Positions 25,137 through 32,830 of a DNA stretch of 64,000 bases are shown here, piece after piece. Source of the stretch: Candidatus Vagococcus giribetii (lineage in GTDB: Bacteria > Bacillota > Bacilli > Lactobacillales > Vagococcaceae); NCBI RefSeq assembly GCF_017316185.1, contig NZ_JAFLVX010000002.1:24269-88268 (forward strand). The letters are read 5' to 3'. The translations under genes and the position numbers were made by a program. A model generated the notes under the pieces. The model searched no databases. It was not told the DNA's origin and saw only the letters and a program-made list of their open reading frames with translations. Numbering within the stretch: position 1 is the stretch's first letter; each line of letters starts with the position of its first letter.

Positions 25137-26264
25137 GTGAAAAAGAAAAAACCAGTAGATATCACAGATAGTATTAGTTTGCTAAAAGAATCACCACTTT
25201 TTCAGTTGTCATTGTCTTCAAGAGAGTTGTTTCATAGTAATTTTTTGTACTGGTTATTAACTAATTATAATGAGGAATCGACTGCTTTATTTGCTAGTTA
25301 TATTAATACTAATAGTCCTCTTAAAATCGTATCAGTTTCAAGAGAAGAAAAAAACATTGATTTGACTGTTACTTTTAAGAATGAAAATAAAGAAGAAGTG
25401 AAATTGTATATTGAGAATAAAGTAAAAAGTATTCCTTATAAAGAGCAACTAGAAAAATATGTAGCTAAGTTAAAAGAGGGATCATTTTTATTATTAAGTT
25501 TATCCAAACCAAATCAAGAGATTCTCGAAGATATGAAGTGGTCAGTCATGGATTATCGAGAGTTATCCCAAAGATTGTCATCAATTAAAATGAATATGAA
25601 GAATAATTACCACCAATCATTGATGGAGGATTATATTGAATTTATTAGCTTACTTCAAGACTTGGCTGATAACATTACTAATCAAGAGTTTAGAGTGTAT
25701 GATATTTACTCAGGTAATTCTGTTATGAATCAATTAAAGGAGATTAGGGTTGATGATCTTTTTATCAAACTAAAGCATCAGGAAATGGTCGATAAAATCA
25801 GGATTCAAGCAAATAAATCCATCGAACTGGGTAATCTTTCTAGTGATAAACTAGTCTTACAGCAAGCATATACTCGTGGAACAGGAATAACAGATACAAG
25901 GTACTGGATAAAAATAAGTGAAAAAAAACAGATAGGGTTTGCTGTCCAACTTCAAGAACTTAGTTTTAAGCTAATGATTGAGACAGTAGGATTTACTGCT
26001 GAAAAAATAACACAAGATCTTTTAAAAAATAATCTTTGGTTTGACTTTGGTTTATTGACTGAAGCAAAAATTAATGAGACAGATGTCATTTATCCTACAA
26101 CAAAAAACAAATCGTTTAATCAATATGGTAAGTACCATTTGTATAAATCAATGAAAATAAAAAAGAATTGCTCTGTAGATGAGTTAGTATCTTTAGTGAC
26201 TAGTTACTTAGTAAAGGCTCATAACAATAGAGAAAAAGTCCTAGAACTAGTTGATAGTTATTAA
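25137..26264 (+). CDS. PD-(D/E)XK nuclease superfamily protein (PDDEXK_4-like)
   Basis: 375 aa. Seen: FHSNFLYWLL near the N-terminus, then NIDLTVTF and KLYIENKVKSI, giving a D...ExK nuclease motif at about 80-105, followed by YKEQLEKYV as in PF14281 proteins. The C-terminal half is unassigned. The start is GTG with a strong GGGGGGAG site. Members are often found near phage-defence or mobile genes, but their targets are unknown. It is probably independent of the exporter upstream, although only 62 bp and no terminator separate them. Confidence 0.75.
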   Translation: MKKKKPVDITDSISLLKESPLFQLSLSSRELFHSNFLYWLLTNYNEESTALFASYINTNSPLKIVSVSREEKNIDLTVTFKNENKEEVKLYIENKVKSIPYKEQLEKYVAKLKEGSFLLLSLSKPNQEILEDMKWSVMDYRELSQRLSSIKMNMKNNYHQSLMEDYIEFISLLQDLADNITNQEFRVYDIYSGNSVMNQLKEIRVDDLFIKLKHQEMVDKIRIQANKSIELGNLSSDKLVLQQAYTRGTGITDTRYWIKISEKKQIGFAVQLQELSFKLMIETVGFTAEKITQDLLKNNLWFDFGLLTEAKINETDVIYPTTKNKSFNQYGKYHLYKSMKIKKNCSVDELVSLVTSYLVKAHNNREKVLELVDSY

Positions 26265-26371
26265 TAACAAATACGATTAAATCTTAAATTTTCTTTCCAT
26301 TTCTCTCCCAATTCAACACTCAGATACGGTACAATTAGAGAAAGAATAAGAAACGATTGAAGAGGTAATCT

Positions 26372-27361
26372 ATGAAAAAAAATATCACTATTTCTGATGT
26401 AGCAAAGCAAGCAGAAGTCTCTAAAACAACGATTTCCAGATATTTAAATGGCCAGTTTGGTAGCATGTCAGCTGAGACGAAGGCTCGTATTGCGCAAGTT
26501 ATTTCTGATTTGAACTATCGACCAAATCGTCAAGCTCAAGCGCTAAAATCAAAGCGAAGTTATTTGATTGGTGTCATAGTTTCAGATATTTCTAATATGT
26601 ATTCATCACTTCTTTTAAAAGGAATTGGAGAGGTACTAGAGGCTGCGGGGTATCAAATGATTATTATGGACGCGGCTAATTCAGTAGAAAAAGAGCAAGA
26701 TTTATTGCATAAACTAATTGATCAAAGTGTAGAGGGGATTATTTTACAACCGTCTTCAAGAGATGCTAGTCGATATGAGTTTATTCAATCTGAGAAAATC
26801 CCTTTACTTCTTGTTGATAGAGGGATTGAGCCACTTATTTATCCATTTGTAACAACGGATAATGAAGCGGCAACTAAAAAAATGCTGCCCTATATTCTAG
26901 AAAAAAAATACCAACGAGTAGTTGTTATTAGTGAACCACTGGCAGATATTTTAACAAGAGAGATCAGGTATCAATCAATTAAAGACATGATAGAGGCTGA
27001 AAACATTCATCTTGATTTATTGGAAGTAACTAGTGAGACTGATTTACAGATGGAAATTAATACGTGTTTAGCTTATCCTGAAAAGACTGTTCTATTTGCT
27101 TCAAATGGTAAGATGCTCATGGAAGTTTTAACGATATTAATCACGGGGAATATTTCTATTCCAGATGAAATAGGTGTTACAGGATTTGATGATTGGAATT
27201 TGTCAGCTCTTGTAGGTCCTGGAATTACTAGTATTGAGCAACAGACACAATACATTGGTAACGTGACAGGAGAACAATTGCTATCTTATTTAGATGATGA
27301 ATCTAAAGAACAAGAAGTAAAAGTCGTTCCTGCGAAAATACAACTAAGAGATTCATTATGA
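26372..27361 (+). CDS. LacI-family transcriptional regulator (KdgR-like)
   Basis: 329 aa. Seen: a LacI helix-turn-helix (ITISDVAKQAEVSKTTISRY), the hinge NYRPNRQAQALKSK, and a periplasmic-binding-like core. Three AAACCGGTTT-type palindromes follow the gene, one in its own terminator and two in the promoter of the next operon. A central CG palindrome fits LacI-family operators. Inferred: represses the downstream sugar-acid operon until a pathway intermediate such as KDG or KDPG binds. Confidence 0.92.
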   Translation: MKKNITISDVAKQAEVSKTTISRYLNGQFGSMSAETKARIAQVISDLNYRPNRQAQALKSKRSYLIGVIVSDISNMYSSLLLKGIGEVLEAAGYQMIIMDAANSVEKEQDLLHKLIDQSVEGIILQPSSRDASRYEFIQSEKIPLLLVDRGIEPLIYPFVTTDNEAATKKMLPYILEKKYQRVVVISEPLADILTREIRYQSIKDMIEAENIHLDLLEVTSETDLQMEINTCLAYPEKTVLFASNGKMLMEVLTILITGNISIPDEIGVTGFDDWNLSALVGPGITSIEQQTQYIGNVTGEQLLSYLDDESKEQEVKVVPAKIQLRDSL

Positions 27362-27387
27362 TGTGTGTTATTTAATAATAAAATTTA

Positions 27388-27440
27388 AAAGACTAACTCA
27401 TTAAGAAACCGGTTTACTTAACGAGTTAGTCTTTTTTTGT
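27388..27440 (+). terminator. Terminator of the lacI-type gene with an operator at its centre
   Basis: AAAGACTAACTCATTAAG (27388-27405) pairs with CTTAACGAGTTAGTCTTT (27417-27434), followed by a T-run. The loop region is AAACCGGTTT (27406-27415), so nearly the whole element is one palindrome. The central ten bases match the operators of the next promoter. Confidence 0.85.
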
Positions 27441-27477
27441 GCTGTTCTTTTAAAAGGAAACGCTTGCTTTATTTAAG

Positions 27478-27512
27478 AAACCGGTTTACTATACGTTTAT
27501 AGAAACCGGTTA
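27478..27512. promoter_or_regulatory. Two LacI-type operators in the sugar-acid operon promoter
   Basis: AAACCGGTTT (27478-27487) and AAACCGGTTA (27503-27512) have centres 25 bp apart. A third copy lies 72 bp upstream in a terminator. They sit between a TTGCTT-like -35 and the first gene and should block transcription when bound. Confidence 0.8.
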
Positions 27513-27536
27513 ACTAATTGAGAGGACAGTGAAAAA

Positions 27537-28268
27537 ATGAAATCAATCGTATTAAATTTATTAGTTTTTAATCAAGAGTTTTTAGCAGGAAAGTCTCAAA
27601 AAGAGCTTGTAGAAAAGGCTGTTTTACTAGGATTTGACAAGATTGAAGTCAGAAGAGAGTATTTTAGAGACCTTAAAAGAGAAATTCCAGAGATTAAACA
27701 ATTAGTTGATACTCATGGGATTGAGTTATTTTATAGTGTGCCAGAGGAAGTTTTTGTCAATGGGACTATTAATTCGAATTTAGTAGATTACCTTAAAGAA
27801 GCTAATGAAATGGGCGCACAACATATTAAATGGAATATTGGAGATTATGCTCATTTTAATGGAAATCTCGCAGAATTATCATCGTTAACTGAAATGGGTG
27901 TTAATGTGACTATTGAAAATGATCAAACCAACACATCAGGTAAAATCGAAGCTATTCACACCTTTATGAAAGCGGTATCGAATAAAGGATTAAAGATTGG
28001 TTATGTGTATGACTTAGGTAATTGGCGATTTGTTGGAGAAGATGAAGAAGTGGCAGCAGAGCAACTTAAACAATATGTGACTTACATTCACGTAAAAGAC
28101 GTGGAATCAGTTGAGGGGCACCCCGCTGCTGCAGGTTTAGATAAGGGGGACATTAACTGGCGTCAAGTACTACAAGTTCTACCACAAGATGTACCAGTAG
28201 CTATTGAGTACCCAACTGAAAAAGACTCAGAAATTTTAGAAGCTAAAGAATTATTGGAGGAAGCCTAA
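27537..28268 (+). CDS. Sugar phosphate isomerase/epimerase-like TIM-barrel protein
   Basis: 243 aa, xylose-isomerase-like/AP-endonuclease-2 fold. Seen: GFDKIEVRREYF, AQHIKWNIGDY, GVNVTIENDQT, YVYDLGNWRF, YIHVKDVE and VAIEYPT, with the Glu/Asp/His pattern that binds a metal. Likely an isomerase or epimerase of a keto or acid sugar. It is the first gene of the LacI-controlled operon. The exact substrate is not evident. Confidence 0.8.
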   Translation: MKSIVLNLLVFNQEFLAGKSQKELVEKAVLLGFDKIEVRREYFRDLKREIPEIKQLVDTHGIELFYSVPEEVFVNGTINSNLVDYLKEANEMGAQHIKWNIGDYAHFNGNLAELSSLTEMGVNVTIENDQTNTSGKIEAIHTFMKAVSNKGLKIGYVYDLGNWRFVGEDEEVAAEQLKQYVTYIHVKDVESVEGHPAAAGLDKGDINWRQVLQVLPQDVPVAIEYPTEKDSEILEAKELLEEA

Positions 28269-28270
28269 TC

Positions 28271-28513
28271 ATGGAAAAACAAACAAAGATTGATCCAGAA
28301 ACATTTGCTTATCATTTTCTTGATACGATAAAACGTCCAAATATGGGCACAGAAGAAATGGAAAAAGCAGCTAAAGAATCTCTAGCAGCTTACTTAACGG
28401 CTTACTATATTGCACAACGTTTTAACAATCTTGAAAATTCCTTTTTTAAGGAAGAACAACATAAAGAAGTATCAACATATCAAAAAATACTAAGTGAGTT
28501 AAATCAGTACTAA
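28271..28513 (+). CDS. Small protein of unknown function in the sugar-acid operon
   Basis: 80 aa, soluble, helical, no recognised domain. Seen: ETFAYHFLDTIKRPNMG then ESLAAYLTAYYIAQRFNN. It lies two bases behind the epimerase-like gene and 17 before the permease, so it is certainly co-transcribed. It may assist the permease or an enzyme. Confidence 0.65.
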   Translation: MEKQTKIDPETFAYHFLDTIKRPNMGTEEMEKAAKESLAAYLTAYYIAQRFNNLENSFFKEEQHKEVSTYQKILSELNQY

Positions 28514-28530
28514 CGAGGGGAGGATTTAGT

Positions 28531-29802
28531 GTGGCCAGTGCGATAACAGGTATTTTATTAGCGATTACCTTTGGAATATTTATTGTTTATGCCATGAAAG
28601 GAGGCAACTTAACTGTTGGTTTCTTCGTGATGGCAGTCTTATGGACGATTATTGGCATGGTGCCTTTTGATCAAGCCATAAAAGAGATTTTTACAGAACC
28701 AGTTTTAAATTACGGAAAAACAGCTTCCTACATTATCTTTGGTTCATGGTTTGGACGGGTCCTTGTTGATACGGGGATTGCGGGAAGTATCAGTCGACGA
28801 ACTGAAAAAGTGGGTAAAAAAAGTCCAGTCATTGCAACAATCTTAATTGCTTTAGTTATTGCGTTAATCTTTACAAGTTCTTACGGAGTTGGTTCAGCTA
28901 TTGCAGTTGGAGTTATTTTATTACCAATTATGTTTTCTATGGGTGTTCCTAAAAATATTGCTGTAACCGTTTTTACGATGTCGATTGGAGCAGCTATGTA
29001 TGTAAACAACGTGTTATTCGTTCAGTTTCAAGTATTTTTCCCAGAAGTAGAGTGGGGTAGTCATTATCAACGATTTGGTTTTGTTGCGATGGGAATTCAG
29101 ATGGCGATAGTGATTCTGTTTATTTTGTTCAACGCAAAAAAAATCAAAAATGGAAAAGCTATTATTATTGAAAGTGATGAAGAATCAGAGCAAGTAGAAG
29201 TGTCAAAATGGACTTACGTATTACCAGTCTTGCCTGTTTTACTAAGTATTTTTGCTAAATGGGACGCAATTCCTGCGTTACTCCTATCTATTATTATTGC
29301 CTTTTTGGCAACTGGCAATATGAAGAGTTACACACGGTTTGTAACGAAAATGAATGACACAGCCAAACACGCGATTAGTGATATCGCTGGCTTACTGATT
29401 ATGCTATTTGTTTTAACGATGTTCCAATCAGCAGCTATTCATGCTATGTCAGGTTTTACAGAGATTTTCCAAACGATTTTACCAAGTAGCAAACTTGTTT
29501 TAGTAGTTATTGTAGCAATTCTAGCACCTTTATCTTATTTTAGAGGTCCATTAATGCTATACGGAGCTGGTGCCGCAACAGCAGCGATTTTTGTTGGGAC
29601 AGGTATGTTTGATCAATACTTTTTATATGGATTACTCGTTGTGCCTTCAATGATGGGTGTGTCAGCTTGTATTACCCAGTCATGGAATTTATGGTCTGTT
29701 CAATATGCAGAGCTTGATACGAAGACGTTTCTTTTAACGGGCTTACCTTGGGCATGGGTAGCCACTGTCTTGAATTTATTTGCCGCTTACTTTTTACTAT
29801 AA
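28531..29802 (+). CDS. Membrane permease for a sugar acid (Gnt/ion-transporter-like)
   Basis: 423 aa with about ten to twelve hydrophobic segments. Seen: GKTASYIIFGSWFGRVLVDTGIA, an inner repeat around SSYGVGSAIAVGVILLPIM, and APLSYFRGPLMLYGAGAA near the C-terminus. Such reentrant-loop patterns occur in gluconate and citrate-type transporters. The start is GTG with GGGGAGG seven bases upstream. Inferred substrate: an acid related to 2-keto-3-deoxygluconate. It is not the classic KdgT. Confidence 0.75.
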   Translation: MASAITGILLAITFGIFIVYAMKGGNLTVGFFVMAVLWTIIGMVPFDQAIKEIFTEPVLNYGKTASYIIFGSWFGRVLVDTGIAGSISRRTEKVGKKSPVIATILIALVIALIFTSSYGVGSAIAVGVILLPIMFSMGVPKNIAVTVFTMSIGAAMYVNNVLFVQFQVFFPEVEWGSHYQRFGFVAMGIQMAIVILFILFNAKKIKNGKAIIIESDEESEQVEVSKWTYVLPVLPVLLSIFAKWDAIPALLLSIIIAFLATGNMKSYTRFVTKMNDTAKHAISDIAGLLIMLFVLTMFQSAAIHAMSGFTEIFQTILPSSKLVLVVIVAILAPLSYFRGPLMLYGAGAATAAIFVGTGMFDQYFLYGLLVVPSMMGVSACITQSWNLWSVQYAELDTKTFLLTGLPWAWVATVLNLFAAYFLL

Positions 29803-29823
29803 AATTTAATGGAGGAATTAACA

Positions 29824-30783
29824 ATGAGTGAATTTTTAACAATCGGTGAACCAATCGCCCTTTTCGGGTCAGAAGAAGTGGATAAAAGTTTGAAAGATGC
29901 TAAGTTTTTCCAAAAATTTTTAGCAGGAGCTGAAGTCAATGTAGCAGTTGGAGTGTCGCGATATGGACATACGACAGAATACATTACAGCTCTTGGACAA
30001 GATCCTTTTGGCGCTTTTATTAAGGATCAACTAGTGGAGAATAATATTGGCACTAGATACATTGATGAGTCTGATCGTTACTGGACGGCCTTTCAGTTAA
30101 AAGACCGTGTAAGCAAAGGAGATCCGAGTATTCATTACTTTAGAAAAAATTCTGCTGCTTCTCATTTTAATCAAGAAATCTTGGATAAAATTGATTTTTC
30201 AGAAGTGAAGATGGCTCATCTATCTGGTATTTTTCCTGCCATCTCCTCAGTCGCTCTTAAAAGTTTTAGGCATTTTGTTAGTTTACTAGAAAAGAATCAA
30301 GTAAAAACAACTTTTGATCCAAATTTAAGACCTCAACTTTGGGAAAGCACTGAAGTGATGGTTGAAACTATTAATGAATTAGCCTCTCATGCTAATATTA
30401 TTCTTCCTGGTATTAATGAAGGGGAAATTTTAATGGGAAGCCGTGACCCTGAAGCCATTTCTGACTTTTATTTGCAAAATGGTGCCAATACAGAGGCAGT
30501 GATTGTCAAACTTGGTGAAGAAGGTGCATTTGTTAAAGAACAAAATGGTAATACCTTTGTTGTACCTGGCTTTAACGTAGAGAAAGTAGTGGATACAGTA
30601 GGTGCAGGAGACGGATTTGCTGCTGGTGTGATTAGTGCTTTGATGGAAGGGTTAAGCTTAAAAGAGGCTGTTATTAGAGGAAATGCTACAGGTGCTTTAG
30701 CTGTGCAGACACCAGGAGATAATGATGGCTACCCAACTCCAGAAGAGTTAACGCAATTTTTAGAAGAAGAAAAGGTGTTTTAA
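29824..30783 (+). CDS. kdgK: PfkB-family sugar kinase, probable 2-dehydro-3-deoxygluconokinase
   Basis: 319 aa. Seen: TIGEPIALFGSEE, AGAEVNVAVGVSRYG, TFDPNLRPQLWES, NEGE and the C-terminal VVDTVGAGDGFAAG (catalytic Asp and anion hole). It would phosphorylate 2-keto-3-deoxygluconate to KDPG, which the aldolase at the operon end can split. Start: an ATG at 29809 overlaps the GGAGG site, so the ATG at 29824 was chosen. Confidence 0.88.
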   Translation: MSEFLTIGEPIALFGSEEVDKSLKDAKFFQKFLAGAEVNVAVGVSRYGHTTEYITALGQDPFGAFIKDQLVENNIGTRYIDESDRYWTAFQLKDRVSKGDPSIHYFRKNSAASHFNQEILDKIDFSEVKMAHLSGIFPAISSVALKSFRHFVSLLEKNQVKTTFDPNLRPQLWESTEVMVETINELASHANIILPGINEGEILMGSRDPEAISDFYLQNGANTEAVIVKLGEEGAFVKEQNGNTFVVPGFNVEKVVDTVGAGDGFAAGVISALMEGLSLKEAVIRGNATGALAVQTPGDNDGYPTPEELTQFLEEEKVF

Positions 30784-30785
30784 AT

Positions 30786-31409
30786 ATGAAGTTACAAGTC
30801 GCAATTGATCGAGTCAGTTTGACAGAAGCCGTGGATTTAGCTAGTCAGCTAAATGGTCAGGTGGACATTATTGAAATGGGAACGTCTCTAAGTAAAGATT
30901 ATGGAAATGAAGCCATTCGTCAACTTAAAGAAGTGCTACCAGATAGCCAATTATTAGCAGATATTAAAACCATTGATGAAGGTCAGTATGAATTCAAACA
31001 AGGATTTAAATATGGAGCAGACATCTTAACGGTCATGGGAGCAGCTTCTTTAGCAACGATTGAGTTATGTGAGAAGGTCACAAAAGAGATGAATCGAACT
31101 ATGATGATAGATTTGCTAGAAGTGTGTGAGTCAAAAATAGAGGAACTCCAAGTGTTTGACTCAGCTATTTTTTGCTTACACAATTCAGTTGATAAAGAAG
31201 AAAAGTGGTCAGTCGTTGAAACAGTAGCAGCATTTAAGGAGGCGTATCCTCAAGTGAAGCGTTTAGCAATTGCAGGTGGGATTGATTTATCCCAAGCCCG
31301 TGAATTGAAAGAACAAGGCTTAATGGAAATTATCATTGTGGGATCAAGTATCACCAAAGCAGATGATCCAGTAAAAGAAGCAGAAAAGTTTATGGAGGTA
31401 ATTGGGTAA
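30786..31409 (+). CDS. 3-hexulose-6-phosphate synthase / 3-keto-L-gulonate-6-phosphate decarboxylase family
   Basis: 207 aa, OMP-decarboxylase superfamily. Seen: LQVAIDRVSLTEA, DIIEMGTSLSKDYG, LLADIKTIDEG (with the D-x-K-x-x-D type metal motif), GADILTVMG and AIAGGIDLSQ. Family members join formaldehyde to ribulose 5-phosphate, cleave the hexulose phosphate, or decarboxylate keto-gulonate phosphate. It overlaps the isomerase gene by one base (TAATG), the same pairing as hxlA-hxlB. Which reaction it performs here cannot be decided from sequence. Confidence 0.85.
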   Translation: MKLQVAIDRVSLTEAVDLASQLNGQVDIIEMGTSLSKDYGNEAIRQLKEVLPDSQLLADIKTIDEGQYEFKQGFKYGADILTVMGAASLATIELCEKVTKEMNRTMMIDLLEVCESKIEELQVFDSAIFCLHNSVDKEEKWSVVETVAAFKEAYPQVKRLAIAGGIDLSQARELKEQGLMEIIIVGSSITKADDPVKEAEKFMEVIG

Positions 31410-31951
31410 TGAAAACAATTAAGACAATTATGGATGAAATCAATACAGTGATGAATTTAGTAGAGGAACAACAATTAGAACAAGCGTTACCTTTTTTTGA
31501 TAAAGCAAAACGTATTTTTATTACTGGAGCGGGACGCAGTGGTTTTCAAGCAAAAGGCTTTGCGATGCGCTTAATGCACATTGGCTACACAGATTTTGTG
31601 TTAGGAGAAACAATCACGCCATCCATTAAAGCTGGTGACACGTGGGTAGCAATTTCAGGCTCTGGTACGACAAAAGGAATTTTAATGGAAACTGAAATAG
31701 CTAAAACTAAAGGACTAAAAGTGGTTGTCCTAACAAGTGATGACACATCACCTCTTGCCAAACTAGCAGACCATGTAATTGTTGTGCCTGGAGCTACTAA
31801 AACAGGTGCTGGAGTTAAATCACAACAGCTATTGTCTTCCTTATTTGACCAAACTGTACATATTACATTAGATGCACTGACGTTGAAATTAGCAGAAAGA
31901 GATGAGACATCTAATCAAGACGCTTTAGCCAGTCATGTCAACGTGGAATAA
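31409..31951 (+). CDS. 6-phospho-3-hexuloisomerase (SIS domain)
   Basis: 180 aa. Seen: a SIS fold with FITGAGRSGFQAKGFAMRL, WVAISGSGTTKG, LTSDDTSPLAKLAD and VKSQQLLSSLFDQ. The family converts D-arabino-3-hexulose 6-phosphate to fructose 6-phosphate. Its coupling to the synthase-like gene supports an hxlA-hxlB pair, giving a route from the hexulose phosphate into glycolysis. Confidence 0.88.
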   Translation: MKTIKTIMDEINTVMNLVEEQQLEQALPFFDKAKRIFITGAGRSGFQAKGFAMRLMHIGYTDFVLGETITPSIKAGDTWVAISGSGTTKGILMETEIAKTKGLKVVVLTSDDTSPLAKLADHVIVVPGATKTGAGVKSQQLLSSLFDQTVHITLDALTLKLAERDETSNQDALASHVNVE

Positions 31952-31967
31952 GAATCGAGGAAACTAA

Positions 31968-32603
31968 ATGAAACGAGTTGAGTTATTACAACAATTGCAA
32001 CAAAATGCTTTAGTAGCTGTTGTTAGGAGCCAGACTGAGGACGAGGGGTTACTTGTGAGCGAGGCCTTAATCGAAAATGGGATTAAGGCGATTGAAGTCA
32101 CACTGACAACACCAAATGCTTTAAGTATCATTAGTGAGCTACAAAAAAAGTACGAAGAAATCGAAGGTGTCATCATTGGTGCTGGGACTGTTTTAGATGT
32201 TAGTACTGCTTCAAATGCAATTTATCAAGGTGCTTCTTTTATTGTTAGTCCTGTATACGATCAGGCTATCTCTAAAGTGTGTAATCTGTATCAAATTCCT
32301 TATATCCCAGGTTGCATGAGTGTTTCAGAGATGAAAGAAGCCCTTGAGTCAGGTGTTGACGTGATTAAGTTATTCCCAAGTCACGTATATGATCCGGCCA
32401 TTATCAAGTCAATTAAATCCCCATTACCCCAAATTACTCTGATGCCAAGTGGCGGGATAAATTTATCTAACTTCACTCAATGGTTAGAGTCAGGAGCTGC
32501 TATGATTAGTGTTGGCGGTGAGCTTACGAGGGATGTAGAGAGTGTAGAAAACATGTCTCAAGCTTATTTGGACAAGTTGGTAGCTTTTCGAGAAAAAGAA
32601 TAA
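31968..32603 (+). CDS. eda: KHG/KDPG aldolase
   Basis: 211 aa. Seen: VAVVRSQTEDEG, KAIEVTLTTPNAL, IIGAGTVLD, SPVYDQ, IPYIPGCMS and VIKLFPSH with the Schiff-base lysine. It splits KDPG or KHG to pyruvate and glyceraldehyde 3-phosphate or glyoxylate. It is the last gene of the operon and is followed by a strong terminator. It works after the PfkB-family kinase. Confidence 0.93.
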   Translation: MKRVELLQQLQQNALVAVVRSQTEDEGLLVSEALIENGIKAIEVTLTTPNALSIISELQKKYEEIEGVIIGAGTVLDVSTASNAIYQGASFIVSPVYDQAISKVCNLYQIPYIPGCMSVSEMKEALESGVDVIKLFPSHVYDPAIIKSIKSPLPQITLMPSGGINLSNFTQWLESGAAMISVGGELTRDVESVENMSQAYLDKLVAFREKE

Positions 32604-32605
32604 GA

Positions 32606-32644
32606 AAAGAGAACAGAAACGTATAAATCGTTTCTGTTCTTTTG
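32606..32644 (+). terminator. Terminator of the sugar-acid operon
   Basis: GAACAGAAACG (32611-32621) pairs with CGTTTCTGTTC (32629-32639), followed by TTTT. Confidence 0.9.
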
Positions 32645-32746
32645 GTTCTGAGGCTAAAAGCTATCAAACTAGCAAATAGATTGCAAGACTTTAGGTGTTT
32701 AAAATAGGTGATAGTTTTCATTGTAATAGTCTCATTATAAATAACG

Positions 32747-32761
32747 TGGAAGCGCTTTACA
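32747..32761. promoter_or_regulatory. CcpA cre site upstream of the RidA-repeat gene
   Basis: TGGAAGCGCTTTACA closely fits cre sites (AAGCGCTT core), with one extra T relative to the tightest consensus. It is 70 bp before the start of the next gene, in its promoter region. Catabolite control is inferred. Confidence 0.6.
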
Positions 32762-32830
32762 GATGTGTTTTTTTAGACTAGAATTTTTTTTAAGTTCTTA
32801 AAAAATAAAACATAAAAAGGGGAATTACCT

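Noticed and set aside
27452-27466. cre site (GGAAACGCTTGCTTT) before the sugar-acid operon
   Set aside because: Too many departures from the cre consensus; only the CG core and a few flanking bases fit.
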